Below are positions 28,791-39,300 of a stretch of 44,841 nt of DNA, in pieces. A model generated the notes under the pieces. It searched no databases. It worked only from the letters and a program-made list of their open reading frames with translations, and had not been told where the DNA came from. This DNA comes from Oscillospiraceae bacterium (GTDB lineage: Bacteria; Bacillota; Clostridia; Oscillospirales; CAG-272). Made by a program: the position numbers and the translations under genes. The stretch is from assembly GCA_015064965.1 (NCBI GenBank), contig SVRG01000006.1, forward strand, positions 1-44,841, in the 5' to 3' direction. Numbering within the stretch: position 1 is the first letter of the stretch; every line of letters begins with the position of its first letter.

Positions 28791-30184
28791 ACCCTGAACA
28801 AAAGGCGGCAAAGTGCGCCCCCGTTAAAAGGTATGAGCGGATAGAGATATGAGCGGCGGCGGTTTACGTTTGCATTTGTGGCAATCAAAGCAAGTATCGC
28901 AACAAGTCCAAACACAAATCCAAACACTCCAAATATCGCTGTTGCCGCAAGCAACAGCATACGCATGAATTTGACCGCGTAACCCAGTTCATAGCTCGCC
29001 TGCGTAAAATTGGCAATGGCGACAAACGCCATATACAAAATAACCTCAGGTATAAGCCAGCCGATATCCACCGCAAAATCGCCAAGTATCAGACCGCCGA
29101 CAACGCTCAAAGAATTGGTCAGCATACTTGGTGTATTCATCGAAGCAAGCTTCAGCCCATCAATGACAAACTCCACCAAAAACAGTTGCGCAATAAGCGG
29201 CAGCGAGCCGTGGTCATCCGGAATGATAAACATAAGCCACCCCGGTACATACTGCTCATTCATAACAAGCAGATACCAAAGCGGAACCAAAAAAAGTGTA
29301 AGCCAGAAAATAGTATGGCGCACAATACGCAGATAAGTGCCGGTAAACGGAGGAAAATAGTAATCCCCGGTTTCCTGCAAAAAATCAAAAATCGAGGTCG
29401 GCAGAATCATCGCATCCGGGGACGCATCGCACAGAATAAGCACGCTTCCCTCCATGAGTTGCGCCGCCGCGGTGTCAGGCCGCTCGGTATAGCGTATTTT
29501 GGGAAACGGGTTGTACCATTTTTGCTTCACAAGGCACTCTGCAAGGCTTTCGTGCCCCATTGGCAGGCTGTCCGCCTTTATACCGTCAAGTTTTTCCTCG
29601 AGCCATTTTACATACTTTTCATCGGCAGTCCCCTCGAGATAAACCACAGCAATGTCGGTTTTTGATGAGTTGCCGATGTTTTTGTATACCACTCGCAACG
29701 ATGTATCACGTATGCGGCGGCGAATGAGCGCAGTATTAAAAATCAGCGTTTCCACAAATCCGTCACGCGCACCGCGCATAACTCTGTCACTTTCAGGTTC
29801 CTCCACTCCGCGTACCGGATAGGTGCGCGCATCTATGAGCACAGCACAAGAGCCAAAAGTTTCGCCAAGAACACAAACGCCGCCCGACATAACCTGCATC
29901 ACCGCGCGCGACGGGTCTTTTGCAGTTTCAACCTCGACATACGGCACATGGCTGTCAATAAATTTCTGCGCGGCGTCCTCCCCCTTAGGAAGCCCTTTGA
30001 CCGACAAAAAATACGTCATCAGTTTTTGCATACTCTCGTCTTTGACAAAGCCGTCTATATAATATAGAGTAATCTCTTCTGCCCCTATAACAAGCCGACG
30101 CTTGATAATATCAAACGATCTGTCAGGCATGAGCTTTTCATCGAGCAGTTTTATGTTTTCATAATAATCATTTGTAAAACTCAA
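28775..30184 (-). CDS. GerA-family spore germination protein, SpoVAF-like
   Basis: GerA A-subunit architecture: SLPMGHESLAECLVKQKWYNPFPKIRYTERPDTAAAQLMEGSVLILCDASPDAMILP, then TM helices. TTG start at 30184 behind GGGAGGTG preferred over GTG at 30199. Confidence 0.85.
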   Translation of the reverse strand: MSFTNDYYENIKLLDEKLMPDRSFDIIKRRLVIGAEEITLYYIDGFVKDESMQKLMTYFLSVKGLPKGEDAAQKFIDSHVPYVEVETAKDPSRAVMQVMSGGVCVLGETFGSCAVLIDARTYPVRGVEEPESDRVMRGARDGFVETLIFNTALIRRRIRDTSLRVVYKNIGNSSKTDIAVVYLEGTADEKYVKWLEEKLDGIKADSLPMGHESLAECLVKQKWYNPFPKIRYTERPDTAAAQLMEGSVLILCDASPDAMILPTSIFDFLQETGDYYFPPFTGTYLRIVRHTIFWLTLFLVPLWYLLVMNEQYVPGWLMFIIPDDHGSLPLIAQLFLVEFVIDGLKLASMNTPSMLTNSLSVVGGLILGDFAVDIGWLIPEVILYMAFVAIANFTQASYELGYAVKFMRMLLLAATAIFGVFGFVFGLVAILALIATNANVNRRRSYLYPLIPFNGGALCRLLFRVKKKS

Positions 30185-30261
30185 GCAAACACCTCCCACT
30201 TTTTAATAAGTGTTGACAAAGAGAGGCAAAGCTATGCAAAAATTGCTCTTCAAAAAGAAAG

Positions 30262-30311
30262 AAACAAGCGTTGCAGGAGAGGGAGATTGCTCTTAAATGC
30301 AACGCTTGTTT
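30262..30311. repeat. 14-bp perfect inverted repeat AAACAAGCGTTGCA...TGCAACGCTTGTTT
   Basis: Exact arms separated by 22 nt; U-rich on both strands downstream (terminator-like). Confidence 0.75.
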
Positions 30312-30344
30312 TTACAAGTGCTTATTCTGTCTATGTTTTCTCGG

Positions 30345-30426
30345 CAAAACAACGATACCGCTACTGGCACGACTCGTATCAATAGCGGTATCTAATATGG
30401 AATAAACTGCGTTATTCGATACGATG
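30345..30426 (-). repeat. Copy A of a structured intergenic element shared with 40468-40548
   Basis: Minus strand CATCGTATCGAATAACGCAGTTTATTCCATATTAGATACCGCTATTGATACGAGTCGTGCCAGTAGCGGTATCGTTGTTTT; 10-bp hairpin plus second conserved pairing. Confidence 0.85.
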
Positions 30427-30493
30427 AGGGCTAGTATTGGAGTTGCGCCGCATTTATTGTAATTTGAACGGTAAGACTTTTACAACGCAAAAA

Positions 30494-31297
30494 TTAATTT
30501 GAATTTTGTTTTTTATATGCTTTAGGACTTATGCCTCGCTTTTGCTTGAAAAGTCGTGAAAAATAGTGCGTATCATTATACCCAACCGATGCTGCAACTT
30601 CTTTAACCGACATGTCGGTTTGTCTCAGTATCTGGCATGCGAGAGTCATTTTTTGTTCCATTTGATAGTTGTACGGCGTCATACCGTATTCTTTTTTGAA
30701 GAGTTTTACGCAGTAGTCGGCAGAATGGAAAATATGTGCCGCAAGTTCTTCGTTACCGACTAGCCTCGAATAATTTGCATCCAGAAAATCTTTCATCGCC
30801 ACCGCTTCTTTTGAATGAGCGGCACGCATTTTTGTACGATGTAATTTCATAAGAAGCTCCATGTACATTGTTGTGACGATTTGCTGGCATTCCTCGTTTG
30901 AGACTTGAGAGGAGATAAGCGAAGATATTTTTTCAAACATCGGTTTAAGGTTTTCACCGTTATAAAGCCATGAATCCGCAAGCCCGTACTCTTTCAGAAG
31001 TATAAGCGGAAGGGTTCCTTTTAAATTTATAAAAATTTTCTTCCATGGATTCTTAGCACAGGAGTAGTAGTCATGCCGTATTCCGCTTTTTAAGATATAT
31101 ATTTGGTCTTTGGTTACAAGATGCTTTTCTCCGTTCATGCATACATAGCCTTCACCGTCTAAAATATATTCCACGACAGTGTGCGTAGAAAAGCCGCGCT
31201 TCATGTGATATGTGCCGTCGCAGTATGATATGCCTACAGATGTGGCATAGAGTGGCGAAGGATTATTGGTATATAAAAGTCTGAAATCTTCTTTCAC
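30494..31297 (-). CDS. AraC family transcriptional regulator
   Basis: N-terminal cupin-like domain; C-terminal HTH DMSVKEVAASVGYNDTHYFSRLFKQKRGISPKAYKKQ. Confidence 0.95.
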   Translation of the reverse strand: MKEDFRLLYTNNPSPLYATSVGISYCDGTYHMKRGFSTHTVVEYILDGEGYVCMNGEKHLVTKDQIYILKSGIRHDYYSCAKNPWKKIFINLKGTLPLILLKEYGLADSWLYNGENLKPMFEKISSLISSQVSNEECQQIVTTMYMELLMKLHRTKMRAAHSKEAVAMKDFLDANYSRLVGNEELAAHIFHSADYCVKLFKKEYGMTPYNYQMEQKMTLACQILRQTDMSVKEVAASVGYNDTHYFSRLFKQKRGISPKAYKKQNSN

Positions 31298-31321
31298 TTG
31301 TATTCTCCACCTTTTGTATTG

Positions 31322-31380
31322 TAATATGCATTTATTCGTGCCTTTTTAACCATTATAATACAAATTAGATAATATGCAAT
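31322..31380. promoter_or_regulatory. Direct repeats TAATATGCA (31322, 31370) around a TATAAT box (31354-31359) in the araC/DUF4965 divergent promoter
   Basis: Exact 9-mer direct repeat 48 nt apart in the intergenic region between the AraC gene and its likely target. Confidence 0.5.
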
Positions 31381-31397
31381 ACTTTGGAGGATAATTT

Positions 31398-33299
31398 ATG
31401 AAATTACGTGCACCTGCTATACCTTTATTTAATGTTGACCCATATTTTTCGGTATGGATGAACCGAGACTCTGTGAATACGGGCATACCGACACATTGGA
31501 CAGGTTCGCCGAACAACATCTGGGGAACTGTTGTTGTGGACGGAAAAGAATACCGTTTTCTCGGTAGGTCGCTCAGTGCGATAAACCATGACCAAGGTTC
31601 AATCATCAGACAGACAGGCATACAGATAGATGCTTGTTCTACTACGATTTATTTTGAAAATTCACTTATCCGGTTAAAAGCGGTTTTCACAAGCCCCTTG
31701 CTTGCGGATGACCTATATTATTCATCCCGCCCTGTAACCTATCTGCACCTTTCCTATGAGAGTGTTGACGGCAATGAGCATACTGTAAAAGCAAGGCTTG
31801 ATGTGAGCGAAGAATTTGTACTTGATAAAGCCGGCGACGCAAGGGTTTGGTCCGAATCGGTTGAACTGAATGAAGGAAACTGTGTCCGCATGGGTAACGG
31901 CAAGCAGGAGGTGCTTGCAAAATGCGGTGACGATATCCGCATTGACTGGGGATATGTCTATCTTGCAACCAAAGGTTACAGTAAAACGGGCAACTGCATA
32001 AAAGGCGACCTTTACAACATCTACTCCGAAACAGTTCTTGCGCCCGATGCACTTTTTGCGCTTGCGTACGACGATATAGACAGCATTATTTACTTTGAAA
32101 AACCGCTGAAGGCTTATTGGAAAAAAGACGGCAAGACGATTACTGAAGCGATTGATGAGGCGCTGGCTGAGTACGACACTCTCATGGCGCGTTGTCAAAA
32201 GTTTTCTTCGGAGATGCGCGATGCTGCCATTGAAAAAGGAAACGAAGGCTATGCAGACCTTTTGCAGCTTGCATACCGTCAGGTAATGGCAGGGCATAAG
32301 CTTGTCAGGGATGAGGACGGAAACAATCTGTATATTTCCAAAGAATGTTTTTCAAACGGTTGCGCCGCAACAGTGGATATTACATATCCGAGCGCACCGA
32401 TGTATCTGCTATATAATACCGAGCTGCTAAAAGGAATGATGCGTCCGGTGCTTTATTACGCACGCACGGATGCGTGGGAGTTTGACTTTGCTCCGCACGA
32501 TGTGGGGCGTTATCCTATCTTAAACGGTCAGGTTTACGGAAGAAACAGAGTTAAAAGTTACGAACACTATCAAATGCCGCTTGAAGAATGCGGAAATATG
32601 ATCATACTTTTTGCCGCAATAGGCGAGCGCGAAAACGATTTTTCTTTTGCAAAGGAAAATATGGACCTCTTGGAACTTTGGAGCAAATATCTTGTAAAAT
32701 ACGGTGAAGATCCGGATTATCAGCTTTGTACTGATGACTTTGCAGGCCATCTTAACCATAATTGTAATCTGTCGTTAAAGGCTATTATGGGTATCGCCGG
32801 TTATTCTAAAATATTGAAAGCACTTGGGCGCACAGAAGAAGCGGATGAAATGATGCAGACGGCAAAAAAGTTCGCCGACTCATTTCTTATCCGCGGAGCA
32901 AATGCTGACGGCAGCTACCGTCTTGCGTATGACCGCCCCGACACGTTCAGCCTGAAGTATAATGCAATATGGGATAAGGTGTGGGGAACAGAGCTTTTCC
33001 CAAAAAGCTTCTATGAAGGTGAAATGAACCGTTACAAAAAAGCGGCGGACACCTTTGGTATTCCGCTTGACAGCCGATGTGTATACACTAAATCTGACTG
33101 GTTGCATTGGGTATCGTGTTTTGGTGACAAAGAGGACTTCTGTTTTGTAAACGATATGATGGTAAAGGCATATAGTAAAATGCGAGGCACCTCAAGAGTT
33201 CCGCTGACCGATTGGTATAACGTAGACACAACTGTTATGTGCAACTTCAAGCACCGCACCGTACAAGGCGGACTTTTCATGAAACTTTTAATTGATTAA
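31398..33299 (+). CDS. DUF4965/DUF1793 'glutaminase A'-type protein (probable six-hairpin-fold enzyme)
   Basis: Start APAIPLFNVDPYFSVWMNRDSVNTGIPTHWTG; AGHKLVRDEDGNNLYISKECFSNGCAATVDITYPSAPMYLLYN; SLKYNAIWDKVWGTELFP; no signal peptide. Confidence 0.85.
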   Translation: MKLRAPAIPLFNVDPYFSVWMNRDSVNTGIPTHWTGSPNNIWGTVVVDGKEYRFLGRSLSAINHDQGSIIRQTGIQIDACSTTIYFENSLIRLKAVFTSPLLADDLYYSSRPVTYLHLSYESVDGNEHTVKARLDVSEEFVLDKAGDARVWSESVELNEGNCVRMGNGKQEVLAKCGDDIRIDWGYVYLATKGYSKTGNCIKGDLYNIYSETVLAPDALFALAYDDIDSIIYFEKPLKAYWKKDGKTITEAIDEALAEYDTLMARCQKFSSEMRDAAIEKGNEGYADLLQLAYRQVMAGHKLVRDEDGNNLYISKECFSNGCAATVDITYPSAPMYLLYNTELLKGMMRPVLYYARTDAWEFDFAPHDVGRYPILNGQVYGRNRVKSYEHYQMPLEECGNMIILFAAIGERENDFSFAKENMDLLELWSKYLVKYGEDPDYQLCTDDFAGHLNHNCNLSLKAIMGIAGYSKILKALGRTEEADEMMQTAKKFADSFLIRGANADGSYRLAYDRPDTFSLKYNAIWDKVWGTELFPKSFYEGEMNRYKKAADTFGIPLDSRCVYTKSDWLHWVSCFGDKEDFCFVNDMMVKAYSKMRGTSRVPLTDWYNVDTTVMCNFKHRTVQGGLFMKLLID

Positions 33300-33309
33300 G
33301 GAGCAGAAA

Positions 33310-36300
33310 ATGTTTAAACGTTTTTTATCATTGCTATTAAGTCTTACAATGCTTTTGAGCTGCTTTAATGGACTTAATTTAGTAAGCACTGCGGCAGAAG
33401 ACGTTGCTTCAAATGAGAAAACACCGGTAGCATACTATACGTTTGACAACGGCGACCTGTCAGATTCATCGGGCAACGGATATGACGGAAGTGCCGTAGG
33501 CGGCGGAAATCTTACATATGAGAGTAACGCAGGCAGAGGAAAAGTGCTTGAACTCAATAACAAGGGACTAAAGCGTGATACCGGTTCAAACGGCTTTGAT
33601 ATTCCTGTGGACGGACTGAAAAAGGCTGAAAGCTTTACTCTTGTTATGGATATGTATGTTGAAACCGACGGCGGCAATCAGGTATGGTTTGACCTTAGCC
33701 GCGGTAAGTCCCGTGTTGATGCATATCATTATATAGTAGGTCTTTTAGCATACAGCAGTTACGGTATCAATAGCGAACTTGGTACCGCAACGCTTGTTGC
33801 GGATACTACCACCAAAGTGCGCGCATACAACAAGGTCACATTTGACGGTGCCGGCAAGTGGGTACAGATGGCATATGTCAATGACGGCGGCAGCGCCAAG
33901 ATTTATCTTGACGGCGTAGAGGTTGCATCGGCAAATCAGGTATATTCGGTTGCGGATATGCTCACAGTAGAAGATACCACTCTTACCGTTGGTATGGCGG
34001 GTTACTTCAATGACTTGGCACTTGATGCAAAGCTTGATAATGTTGCTGTGTTTGACAGTGCTTTAACGCCTGATGAACTGCGCTCAAGAACATCCTTGCC
34101 GCTTGAAGCGTGGTATGACTTTGAAACGAATAACATAGACGACAGTACGCTTATTGATGCATCCGGTAACGGAAATAATGCAACTGTCCTAAACGGTGCA
34201 TCAGCCGTGAGTGATGTAACTGCCGGGGGCAGTGTTTTAAGACTTGACAATGCAGGTGTCAACGGCAGCAGTGCTAAAGGACTTGCCTTGCCTGCTTCAC
34301 TGTTTTCATCAATGGATGAGTTTACGGTTGTTATGGATGTAAAACTGAATGACAACAGCAAAAACTGGACAAGCCTTATGGTTGGCGGTACTGATAAGAG
34401 CAATTATATGGTCAATGCCAATCGCGGATATAGTGGCGGTGCCATAGGTATAACATCTTCTACAAAGATAAATGGCGGCAGCTCCGCACGTATCAGTGCT
34501 CCAAGCGATACGATGGCACCCGTAGGAGAGTGGACAAGAGCAGTATTTACGCAGGACTCGAGCGGAAATGCCGAAATATATCTTGGCGGCGAACTTGTTG
34601 CATCGGGTACGTTGAATACCACGCTGAAAGCCCTCGCATCTCTCGATGGCAGTGAAATCCGCATAGGCTCAAATCATATTTTTAACGACCCGGGACTTGA
34701 CGGACGCATAGATAATATACGCGTATACAGTGCCGTTTTATCAAGTGGGCAGATTGCCTCTATCCCATTTGGCTACAATGACGATGCGATTGATGATGTC
34801 TATTTCGAAGAACTCGGCGAAAACGGCCTTGTAGCAGATTACCATTTGTTTAATGCAGACGATATGGTATTCGGCGACTATAAGGTCACTTATGTCGAGT
34901 CCAATATTGCATCAAGCGATATGGAGCCGACAATCAAATCACGCACAGGCTTTACCGATTATGTTGGGGTTTGTTATAGCGGAAAAATCGCCGCTCCCGA
35001 AAGCGGATATTACACCTTCTATACCTATTCGGACAACGGTGTGCGTCTGACAATCGACAAAGAAGTGTTGCTTGAATGGTGGGTAAATAAATGGGACGTT
35101 GAGCAGACCTCAACAACCGTTTATCTTGAAAAGGGTGTGCCACACGACTTTAAATTTGAGTGGTTTGAGTGCTCCGGCGGCTCTCACGTAACACTTTATT
35201 GGGCAAATGACTGCTCGCTTGCAAAGCGTATTGTGCCGGCTTCTGCGTTTTACCTTCCTGCTGACTTTGACCTTCCGGTGATAAGCAGCATTGATACGCA
35301 GGGTGCCGAGCTTGAACAAGGCAAAGAGAATTTTGGCGGCATACTTACACTTTCAGGGGCAAATCTTAATAATGCCGAAACCTTTGAACTCATAAAGAGC
35401 AGCGGCGTATCTCTCGAAACTCCGGTATTCTTTGACGTTGTTTCTAAAAATGCCGATACGGCGGTGTTAACGGTTCCCACCGATATTACCGCCGGAAATT
35501 ATAAGATAAAAGCGGCATACGGAGAAAAATCAACCGTTTCTGAAAATATGTTCAACGTTACTATGGCCCTTGGTGAGTCCGACCGCACCGAACACCCCGA
35601 CCCAAACCGCGTGCGTGATAGCTGGGTGAGCCTTAACGGCTGGTGGGACTTTACCTTTGATGCGGACGAGGTTGGTATTGCAGAAGAGTGGTACGTCTTT
35701 GGTAACAAAGAATATGACCAAAAAATTAATGTTCCTTATCCTTGGGAATCCGCGCTCTCCGGAATTAACGATACTTCCTACCGCGGTGTTGCATGGTATC
35801 AAAGAGTCATCCCCGTTGATGAAAGCTGGATAGCTGCAGGCAAAACCACACATTTGCACTTTGGTGCTGTGGATGCGAAATGTATTGTTTATGTCAACGG
35901 AAAAGAGGTAGGCAGACACGACGGAGGATACACTCAGTTTGAGTTTGACATCACCGACTATGTAGTTGCAGGTGACAATGTAATTACACTTTGGGTAGAG
36001 GACAAGGCGGATTATGATGATGAAAGTTATGCCGCACTTGTTGGCAAGCAGGGACATAATGCTCCCTGCGGATATACACATTCATCGGGCATTTGGCAGA
36101 CAGTTTATCTTGAAAGCCGTGACAGCACGTACCTCGAATTCGCGCATGCAAATCCGAACGTCGCAATTGAGGATGGGGAAGATAATTCCGTGCAGTTTGA
36201 CCTTGGTATAATTTCCGAGTGCGAGCAGACTCTCACTGTAAAATACAGTTTTGAGAGCAGGTTGTGGGATGAGACTGCCAAGGCGGATATCCCCACAGGC

Positions 36301-39300
36301 TCTTCTTTTACCGAAACACATACGGTTTCGGTAACTGCAGGCGAGAATATTTTGCAAATGCCCGCTATCGTTATAGATAACGCAAAATGGTGGTCGGATA
36401 AAGAGGCAAATCTTTATTACGGAACAATTGAGATTTCTGACGCGAGCGGAAATGTTCTTGACAGCGTAGGCACTTATTTTGGTTTGCGCGAAGTATATAC
36501 GGCAAAGTATGCGCAAAATGAGTATGAGTATATTTACCTTAACGGAAAGCCGGTTTTTCTTGCCGGACTTTTAGACCAAGGATATTGGGCGGAGGGTATC
36601 TATACCGCACCCGATGAGGAAGCACTTAAATTTGATATTCTGCAGATGAAAAAGCTTGGCTTTAATATGATTCGCAAGCATCTCAAAATAGAAGATCCTC
36701 TTCAGTATTATTGGTGCGACAAGCTCGGTATGTTTGTATGGCAGGATATGCCGCACGCTACTGCGATGAATGCATCGGCACAAGGAGACGCTACTCCCGG
36801 CCGTGCCGTATACGAAACCGCACTTATGTCTGTGCTCGACCGTGACTATAACCGCCCGTCAGTGATAATGATGATTCTGTTTAACGAAACATGGGGTATC
36901 AGTCACACCGGTGCGAAATCGGGCGATGACGGCATGACTACGCATGAGTGGATGCAGTATCTTTACCACAAAGTTGCAGCGTATAACCCGGGGCTTCTTA
37001 TAGAGGATATGTCGGCTTGCCATGAGGACCATATTCAGCCTACAGATGTTAACACATTCCATATGTATCCAAACTCATATCAGGCGGCGTACAATATGGT
37101 CAAGGAGTTTGTTGACGGCGCGTATGCAGGCTCGGGCGATAACTTCTATAACGGATTTCCCCAAGAGGGCGAACCTCTCTTAAACTCGGAATTCGGAGGA
37201 GTAGGTGCGTACGAGGGCGACTTTGACGTATCGCTTTGCTTTAAGTACCAGACCGATATTATGCGTATGTATCAAAAGATGAACGGTTATGTCTATACAG
37301 AACCGTATGATATCGAGTATGAGCGTAACGGCATTATGACATATGACCGTAGAACAAAACTGTTCCCGTACAGTGAAATTGCTTACGGCGGCGATATGTC
37401 CATGGTAGATCTTAACCAGCCAAACTACGTCGGAATAGATGCAGAACCTGCAAGAGAACTTACCGCAGGTGCGGTATTTTCTGCCGATGCGGTTGCGCTC
37501 AACTGGTCGGGAGATATGTTTGAAAATGCGGTATTGAAATGGCGTTTTGACGCTACCGATGTGTACGGAAACAACATTACAACCGGTATTTGCGGCGAAA
37601 CCGGAATAACATATGCCGCATACACCTCGGAAAGATACAATATCACATTTAATGTTCCGAATCAGACTTGTGTCGGCACTCTCACCGTGTGGATTGAGGA
37701 GAACGGCGTAAAGGTAGCAAATAACTTTGTCAATGTTGTGGTTACCGCACCGGTTACTGCGGCAGTTGACTATATCGACGAGAATTCGGTTGCTCTTCGC
37801 AAAAAGGACGCGGAGCAGCAGTTCACAAACGATGGTAGTATTTCTGTAGAATATGATATTCCAAAAGGCTATGACCTTGGCAACCTTAACGCACTTCGTG
37901 TTATTGCTGAGATTTCTTCCGTGAAAGGTTCAAGCGTTACAAACGGTATCACAAACTCTGCATATGCACAGACTACTGTGGGAAGCGAGCGCCCATCGGA
38001 CATGACCGTTTACGTTAACGGCATCGAGATAGATACTGTTTATATCCCCGATAATCCCCGTGATATCCGTGGCACTCTCACACTTAGCAGCGCATATAAC
38101 AGCGGCTCGTCCGCAGGCGATTTCGGATATCTTTTGAACATCAACATTCCGTCCGACAAAATAGATGATGTTCGCTCGGCTATTGAAGCTGACGGAAAGA
38201 TAACCGTTACATATTCGGTCGAAAGAGATGCTGAAAACAAAAACGGTCTTCGCCTCTACGGCGATACCACGGGCAGATATGCAGTTGACCCCACAGTTAT
38301 TCTTAATCCTGTGGATATTTACGGTAATGCAACACCCGAAAACGGTAACTATACAGTTACGGCAATTCTTTCCGACGAAGAGGTAATATCCTTGCGCGGT
38401 GGTGCCATGGTGGCAAAACTATGCGGCAACACTCTTTCTCTCGGTACAAAAACCGCAAATGTGGGAGAGGGAACTCACACGGTAACTGTGCGTGTATTTG
38501 ACGAACACTATCAGGCGTATGTAGATGATGATCCCGTGCCTGTTATTGACCTGTACAACTATACGCCTTACATATCCACCGAAGTATCAACAACAGGTTC
38601 GGAACTTGTTATAGCACCTGAAACCTATGTAGTTGCGAAAGCAGATAAAATTGCACAAAGTGATGTACAGTTTGCCGACCACTATAATGATGACACATTT
38701 GATAGCCGTTATCAAATTTCAGGCGGAAGTTGGATACAGACAGACGGTAAACTCAGCGTGACTGCCGAGGAAAGTGCAAAGGCAACGGTAGCCAATGTTA
38801 TAAGTGAGGATATCATTGTTGAAACCGACATAACTCTCGATAGCGGCGAAGATATCGGTGTAGTTATACGCGATGGCTATTATATTACTGTAAGCAACGG
38901 AAACATCCGTATTGAATGTGACGGAAATATACTTTCAGAGAAGACGGTAACTGATATCACCTACAATAAAACAAACCGACTTAAAGTTGTTGCGGTAGGT
39001 TCACGTATCCGGGTTTATTTAAACAATGAACTTAAAGCACGCATGGATGTATATGACACCACCTACCCAAGCGGTGCTGTGGCACTTTATGCATGCAACG
39101 CAAGCGGTAGCTATGACAACACGGTTATTTCTACAGCTCCTCGCTATAAAACCGATTTCGCAAACGGCAAACTCTCAGAGTGGACGGTTTTGGGTGAATA
39201 TGAAATAACCGACAGCGCACTTGTCGGAAGCGGTGATATACTTGTAGGTAACGTTGGCTGGACAGACCTTGGTATGCGCACAGACGTCACTGTTTCTAAT

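Noticed and set aside
30262-30311. Hairpin AAACAAGCGTTGCA...TGCAACGCTTGTTT as a transposon end
   Set aside because: No transposase, no target-site duplication seen; fits a terminator or repeat equally well, so listed only as a repeat.
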